From Methylococcaceae bacterium (lineage in GTDB: Bacteria > Pseudomonadota > Gammaproteobacteria > Methylococcales > Methylomonadaceae), in the NCBI GenBank assembly GCA_030618325.1, contig JAUXDP010000099.1, forward strand, positions 1-10,182: a stretch of 10,182 nt of DNA, in the 5' to 3' direction. Of the stretch, positions 7,078 to 10,182 are shown piece after piece. A model generated the notes under the pieces. It worked only from the letters and a program-made list of their open reading frames with translations. It searched no databases and was not told the DNA's origin. The position numbers and the translations under genes are program-made. Position 1 is the stretch's first letter. The number at the start of each line of letters is the position of its first letter.

Positions 7078-7838
7078 AAACATGGGCAGTTTCTAATCTA
7101 AAAGGTGGTGTAGGGAAGACTACAACTGTAGTGACTATGGGTGGGCTTTTGTCGTCTTGGGGCTATCGGACTTTGATGATTGACCTGGATCCACATGGAT
7201 CGTTAACCAGTTATTTCAAAATGAATCCAGATGATATAGAAAGCAGTGTCTATAACTTGTTTCAGAATATCAGCCAAAAACAAAAAAACTACAATCCGAA
7301 GCCTTATATCGTTAAAACTTCCATAGAAAATTTATCTATACTTCCCTCCTCAACAGCTATTGCAACATTAGATAGGCAAATTTCCGGGTTGGAGGGAATG
7401 GGTTTAGTGATAGCAAATGCTTTAGCCGAAGTCACCGACGATTATGATTATGTACTCCTTGATACGCCGCCAATGTTAGGTGTATTGATGGTCAATGCAC
7501 TGGCGGCCTGTGAACACCTGATTATTCCAGTTTTGGCAGAGTTTTTAGCCTTAAAGGGGCTGGATAGGATGCTTCATACCACGCAAATGATATTTCGCTC
7601 AAGACAAAATCCGCCAAGCTATACCATTCTGCCAACCATGTTTGATAAAAGAACCAAAGCAGCCCAAAAAAGTTTGGAACAGCTCAGGGCGGATCATTCA
7701 GGTCTTGTCTGGGATGGTGTGATTCCCACGGATACTAAGTTAAGAGAAGCGAGCAGGGTAGGGATTCCTGGCTCATATTATGCAGCAGATTGTAGATCAG
7801 TTGAAGCTTATGCTAATTTATTGGAAAGCCTTATCTAA
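7074..7838 (+). CDS. parC: ParC-type ParA ATPase for polar chemotaxis arrays
   Basis: This 254-residue ParA/Soj-family ATPase has a deviant Walker A KGGVGKTT at residues 10-17, the DLDPHGS switch I at 37-43 and Walker B VLLDTPP at 127-133, followed by GVLMVNALAAC. EFLALKGLDRM and the C-terminal IPTDTKLREASRVG match the ParA homologue encoded between motD and cheW in Pseudomonas and the ParC protein of Vibrio. ParC recruits chemoreceptor arrays to the old pole through the adaptor ParP. Here it overlaps motD by four bases, but the parP gene that normally follows is absent and 126 non-coding bases lead to cheW. The name follows Vibrio usage and is unrelated to topoisomerase IV ParC. Confidence 0.9.
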   Translation: MKTWAVSNLKGGVGKTTTVVTMGGLLSSWGYRTLMIDLDPHGSLTSYFKMNPDDIESSVYNLFQNISQKQKNYNPKPYIVKTSIENLSILPSSTAIATLDRQISGLEGMGLVIANALAEVTDDYDYVLLDTPPMLGVLMVNALAACEHLIIPVLAEFLALKGLDRMLHTTQMIFRSRQNPPSYTILPTMFDKRTKAAQKSLEQLRADHSGLVWDGVIPTDTKLREASRVGIPGSYYAADCRSVEAYANLLESLI

Positions 7839-7912
7839 ATTAATTAGCAAACTAGAATTATTTATTGCTGAGTAGCCTCTAAATTATTTGATCCTGTGAG
7901 AAATGAATTAAC

Positions 7913-7921
7913 TGCTATTAT
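7913..7921 (+). promoter_or_regulatory. possible extended -10 element upstream of cheW
   Basis: TGCTATTAT in the 126-bp parC-cheW gap matches an extended -10 (TGnTATAAT-like) about 45 bases before cheW. No good -35 is placed correctly: TTGATC lies too far upstream. No terminator hairpin is visible after parC. The gap shows no remnant of a parP reading frame. Confidence 0.2.
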
Positions 7922-7964
7922 TGATATTAGAAACGGATAAAACGTAAGGTACAGGTTGAAAGAA

Positions 7965-8438
7965 ATGAGTAATGCAGAGCAAAAATTAGATCCATTGATG
8001 CAATGGGTGACTTTTCGTTTAGGGGACGAAAAATATGGCATTAATGTTATGCAAGTCCAAGAGGTATTAAGGATTGCTGAAATAGCTCCGGTTCCGGGCG
8101 CACCACCTTATGTGTTAGGCATTATTAACCTACGCGGTAATGTTGTTACCGTTATAGATACTCGGAGTCGTTTTGGTCTGATGTCCAAGGAAGCTGATGA
8201 TGCTACCCGGATTGTCATTATTGAGTCAGAGGATCATATTATAGGTATACAAGTCGATAGTGTCGCGGAAGTAATAGACTTGAGAGTTTCAGAAATTGAA
8301 ACTGCTCCTAATGTGGGCAACGAAGAAAGCTCTAAGTTCATTCAGGGCGTTACAAGTAGGGAGAACCAACTGTTAATCCTGGTCGATCTGAATAAGTTTT
8401 TGAATGATGAAGACAAAATGGAAATGGATTTATTTTAA
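7965..8438 (+). CDS. cheW: Chemotaxis coupling protein CheW
   Basis: This 157-residue adaptor links chemoreceptors to CheA in the array. A single CheW SH3-like double barrel fills the protein: QWVTFRLGDEKYGINV (13-28), VQEVLR (31-36), the conserved VLGIINLRG (50-58) including R57, and VTVIDTR (61-67). The sequence is very close to the CheW encoded at this place in Pseudomonas. I choose the ATG at 7965, which gives the family-like MSNAEQ start, with AGG nine bases upstream. An in-frame TTG at 7956 with AAGG six bases upstream would add three residues. The TAA stop shares its last base with a long hairpin. Confidence 0.95.
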   Translation: MSNAEQKLDPLMQWVTFRLGDEKYGINVMQVQEVLRIAEIAPVPGAPPYVLGIINLRGNVVTVIDTRSRFGLMSKEADDATRIVIIESEDHIIGIQVDSVAEVIDLRVSEIETAPNVGNEESSKFIQGVTSRENQLLILVDLNKFLNDEDKMEMDLF

Positions 8439-8502
8439 GGAATGGAAAATAAATAAGTTGTACATTATTTCATAATGTATAAGTTATTTATTTTCCATTC
8501 CT
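8438..8502. repeat. near-perfect palindromic hairpin element after cheW
   Basis: The 65-base stretch folds on itself with two 31-base arms and a three-base loop (TTC at 8469-8471). Arms 8438-8456 and 8484-8502 match perfectly over 19 bases (AGGAATGGAAAATAAATAA and its complement). Eight more perfect pairs lie near the loop (TACATTAT/ATAATGTA). Between them are one G-G mismatch (8457/8483) and one G-T pair (8460/8480). A TAA triplet, the cheW stop, is repeated at 8502-8504. It has no T-tract, so it is not a standard terminator. It could be a small repetitive palindrome of mobile origin, or a processing or mRNA-stabilising element. Confidence 0.85.
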
Positions 8503-8533
8503 AAGCAGACTGTCCCAATAGAGGAGGTTAAAG

Positions 8534-8695
8534 ATGAAGATTGAGCCTTTAACGACCCATCCGATTGTAAAAATTAAACCGGTTAAAAACGATAACAAGC
8601 AGCGACATCAAGACGACCAGAAGCAAAAACAGCAACCACATGTTGAGGAACAGGAAGAGGAGTCTTTAATTCAACATATTGATGAAATGATATAG
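8534..8695 (+). CDS. small hypothetical protein, 53 residues
   Basis: I do not recognise this protein. It begins MKIEPLTTHPIVKIKP, has a very polar, low-complexity middle rich in Q, K, D and E (about 18-43), and ends SLIQHIDEMI, a short amphipathic-looking tail. It has no signal peptide, membrane helix or cysteine. Translation is strongly supported by GAGGAGG at 8521-8527, six bases before the ATG, the best ribosome binding site in the window. It follows cheW after the palindrome and so is probably co-transcribed with it. Position suggests a link to flagella or chemotaxis, but that is inference. The composition suggests a mostly disordered protein with possible docking ends. Confidence 0.7.
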   Translation: MKIEPLTTHPIVKIKPVKNDNKQRHQDDQKQKQQPHVEEQEEESLIQHIDEMI

Positions 8696-8928
8696 AAGTT
8701 GTCTGGTGATATGCTTTTTACACTCCCATTTTAGCATCCTGATGCACTAAAAAATATTGCAATAGTTTGTATCACATTTACTTTATTTTCATTGCTCTTC
8801 AGAAAAAGGGCATACTTACAAAACATGAAGTGCAGAGAGTATAAATAATCTAAGCAACAGAAGATTAAAATCTGACCTGACTCAACCAGGTTTGTAGACA
8901 CAATTTTTTATAGAATCTTTATTATCTA
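8696..8928. other. non-coding gap before the DUF2802 gene
   Basis: No ORF is convincing in these 233 bases. An imperfect hairpin, GCATC-CT-GATGC with flanking TTTTA/TAAAA, lies around 8729-8752 but lacks a following T-run. A weak promoter candidate is CTTACA (8815-8820) with TATAAA (8840-8845), at a long 19-base spacing. A short hairpin ACCTG/CAGGT lies just before 8892. None is strong. Confidence 0.4.
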
Positions 8929-9315
8929 ATGGTTTACTGGATTACCTACCTATTATTACTTTTTGTGGTCGGCGGCGCCATCTCGCTGTACTTCGTATAC
9001 AAACAACTGCGTCAAAATCATAGCGAGCTAAAAAATGAGATTGACAGAATAAACAATGATTTAGCAGGAATATGTTCTGCGGCTGTCAATATGGATACTC
9101 GGCTGACAAATAATGGTGATCTTTTGCGAGGTTTGTTAGAAGAATCAGTGACTCCAAAAAAGGAGGAGCCTGAAATATCCGCTCAACCTTACCAGGAAAT
9201 CATTAAATTGGTACAGAAAGGGGCTGAAACAACCGAACTGGTTCATCAGTTTGGTGTCAGTTTTGATGAGGCGGATTTACTAATTCGTTTGCACGGTGCT
9301 GAAAAAATAAAATAG
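8929..9315 (+). CDS. DUF2802 membrane-anchored protein of chemotaxis loci
   Basis: This 128-residue protein has one N-terminal membrane helix (about 3-24), then a charged, coiled-coil-like stretch (about 25-70), a short linker, and the conserved C-terminal part. PYQEIIKLVQKGAETTELVHQFGVS begins at residue 87 and LLIRLHG lies at 117-123. It matches the DUF2802 family, whose gene usually follows cheW in Pseudomonas and Vibrio loci. The C-terminal part reads like a small helix-turn-helix fold, but its function is unknown. The N-in or N-out topology cannot be fixed from sequence. There is no clear ribosome binding site before the ATG; an in-frame stop at 8911-8913 rules out much extension. Confidence 0.85.
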   Translation: MVYWITYLLLLFVVGGAISLYFVYKQLRQNHSELKNEIDRINNDLAGICSAAVNMDTRLTNNGDLLRGLLEESVTPKKEEPEISAQPYQEIIKLVQKGAETTELVHQFGVSFDEADLLIRLHGAEKIK

Positions 9316-9331
9316 AAAGAATACCTAAAAC

Positions 9332-9369
9332 AAAAAAGCCTCATCAATAATCATTGATGAGGCTTTTTT
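9332..9369. terminator. bidirectional rho-independent terminator
   Basis: AAAAAAGCCTCATCAAT at 9332-9348 pairs perfectly with ATTGATGAGGCTTTTTT at 9353-9369 around a four-base AATC loop, giving a GC-bearing stem with a T-tract on either strand (9364-9370 on plus; the complement of 9332-9337 on minus). It lies between the convergent DUF2802 gene and yccA and can end transcription from both sides. Confidence 0.93.
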
Positions 9370-9390
9370 TATATTTTATCTAACTATTCT

Positions 9391-10056
9391 TTAGTCGCCA
9401 CTTAGCGCACCCAATAAATGTAAAAGGCTGGTAAACAGATTGTAGATAGAGACGTATAAAGTAACGGTAGCCAGAATGTAGTTTGTTTCTCCGCCATGAA
9501 CGATCTCACTGGTTTGATAAAGAATCAAGCCTGACATCAGTAATACGAACATTGCAGAAACGGCTAGGGATAAAGCGGGCATTTGGAAAAAGAATGCTCC
9601 TAGTCCTGCAAGGAAAGCAACCAGGATGCCAACCATCAAAAAACCACCCATAAAACTGAAATCTTTACGAGTAGTTAATGCATAACCAGACAGGCCAAGA
9701 AAAATTGCACCTGTTCCACCCAAAGCAGTCATCACTAATTGATCGCCATTGCTAAAGTTATTAACGTACATGCTAATAATGGGGCCGAGTGTCAAACCCA
9801 TAAAGCCAGTCAGGGCAAAGACAAAAACTAGTCCTAAGCCACTGTTGCTAAATTTTGTGGTTAAAAATAGTAGTCCAAAATAGCCAACCATTGTGATAAT
9901 CAGCCCTGGATGCGGCAGGTTGAAAAACATAGAAGCGCCTGCAGTTAATGCGCTGAAAAGCAATGTCATTGACAATAACATATAAGTGTTTTTCAACATT
10001 TTATTTGTCGACAGAATGCTAGCCTGTTGACGAGTTACGGCAGTATTTGATCTCAT
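9391..10056 (-). CDS. yccA: YccA-like Bax inhibitor-1 family membrane protein
   Basis: This 221-residue protein has about seven membrane helices (near 24-45, 50-67, 73-91, 107-127, 135-156, 161-182 and 193-216). GFMGLTLGPI (84-93) and the family signature ILYQTSEIVHGGETNYILATVTLYVSIYNLF from residue 178 identify the BI-1/YccA family. E. coli YccA (219 residues) is a substrate and modulator of the FtsH protease. AGGA lies six bases before the ATG. It is transcribed toward the flagellar block, is separated from it by the shared terminator, and has no evident functional link to chemotaxis. Confidence 0.92.
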   Translation of the reverse strand: MRSNTAVTRQQASILSTNKMLKNTYMLLSMTLLFSALTAGASMFFNLPHPGLIITMVGYFGLLFLTTKFSNSGLGLVFVFALTGFMGLTLGPIISMYVNNFSNGDQLVMTALGGTGAIFLGLSGYALTTRKDFSFMGGFLMVGILVAFLAGLGAFFFQMPALSLAVSAMFVLLMSGLILYQTSEIVHGGETNYILATVTLYVSIYNLFTSLLHLLGALSGD

Positions 10057-10095
10057 TTTTTATCCTAAAAATAATAAATAGTGTTCTATTTTACT

Positions 10096-10158
10096 AAAAT
10101 ATACCTAATTTTGTAGTATATTTTTTATCAATGAGAAGCAGTTCACATAGTGTGTGAA
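10096..10158 (-). promoter_or_regulatory. yccA upstream region with inverted repeats and -10 box
   Basis: On the minus strand TATACT (complement of 10115-10120) is a good -10 box about 60 bases before yccA, without a matching -35. It lies in one arm of a perfect 9-bp inverted repeat, AAAATATAC at 10096-10104 and GTATATTTT at 10116-10124 with an 11-base spacer. A second repeat, TTCACA at 10142-10147 and TGTGAA at 10153-10158, lies upstream. Either could be an operator, though AT-rich repeats also arise by chance. Confidence 0.3.
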
Positions 10159-10182
10159 AGTAATTAGTAGGTATTTCCCATA

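Noticed and set aside
8438..8502. Rho-independent terminator after cheW
   Set aside because: The stem is AT-rich and far too long, with CCTAAGC rather than a T-tract following; termination remains possible but not by the standard signature.
8534..8695. FlhB/EscU C-terminal-like export switch protein
   Set aside because: Small FlhB-like proteins carry NPTH; here TTHP near the N-terminus only superficially resembles it and the rest does not match.
1..10182. tRNA, rRNA, riboswitch, CRISPR array or phage genes
   Set aside because: No cloverleaf, rRNA motif, leader structure, regular direct repeat or phage-like protein was seen anywhere in the window.

Overview
This window is a block of a polar flagellum and chemotaxis locus from a low-GC gammaproteobacterium. 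The order flhF-flhG-fliA-cheY-cheZ-cheA-(cheB)-motC-motD-parC-(parP)-cheW-DUF2802 is the arrangement known from Pseudomonas and, in part, Vibrio. The proteins closely match those families: CheZ is present, the MotC/MotD stator type is used, and a ParA-like ParC is present. I cannot name the genus; AT-rich DNA and the Pseudomonas-like order would fit several aquatic lineages, possibly methanotrophs.

Layout. Bases 1-1737 hold the 3' end of flhF, then flhG and fliA, all overlapping (8 bp and 4 bp): control of flagellar number and place, then the flagellar sigma factor. After a 167-bp gap with a possible promoter come cheY, cheZ and cheA (1905-5233), tightly spaced. A 160-bp inverted-repeat element (5233-5392) sits exactly on the cheA stop codon. 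Then come motC, motD and parC (5486-7838), and after a 126-bp gap cheW (7965-8438). A nearly perfect 31-bp-arm hairpin (8438-8502) begins on the last base of the cheW stop codon. It is followed by an unrecognised 53-aa ORF with a very strong ribosome binding site (8534-8695), a non-coding stretch, and a DUF2802 membrane protein (8929-9315). A bidirectional terminator separates this from the convergent yccA (9391-10056, minus strand).

How they work together. FlhF and FlhG set the polar site and number of flagella, and FliA transcribes late flagellar genes. CheA and CheW relay receptor signals to CheY, and CheZ dephosphorylates CheY. MotC/MotD form a stator. ParC-type ATPases place chemoreceptor arrays at the pole.

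Most notable points. (1) cheB, normally between cheA and motC, is absent, and a miniature transposon-like element occupies its place. (2) parP, normally between parC and cheW, is absent although parC is intact. (3) The CheA linker carries three copies of an acidic motif, where a recognisable P2 domain would be expected; the motif resembles CheY-docking peptides of FliM and CheZ and may be the ParP-contacting region. (4) Two hairpin-forming elements sit exactly on the stop codons of cheA and cheW. I see no wholly new multi-gene system; the interest lies in these deviations from a well-known locus.
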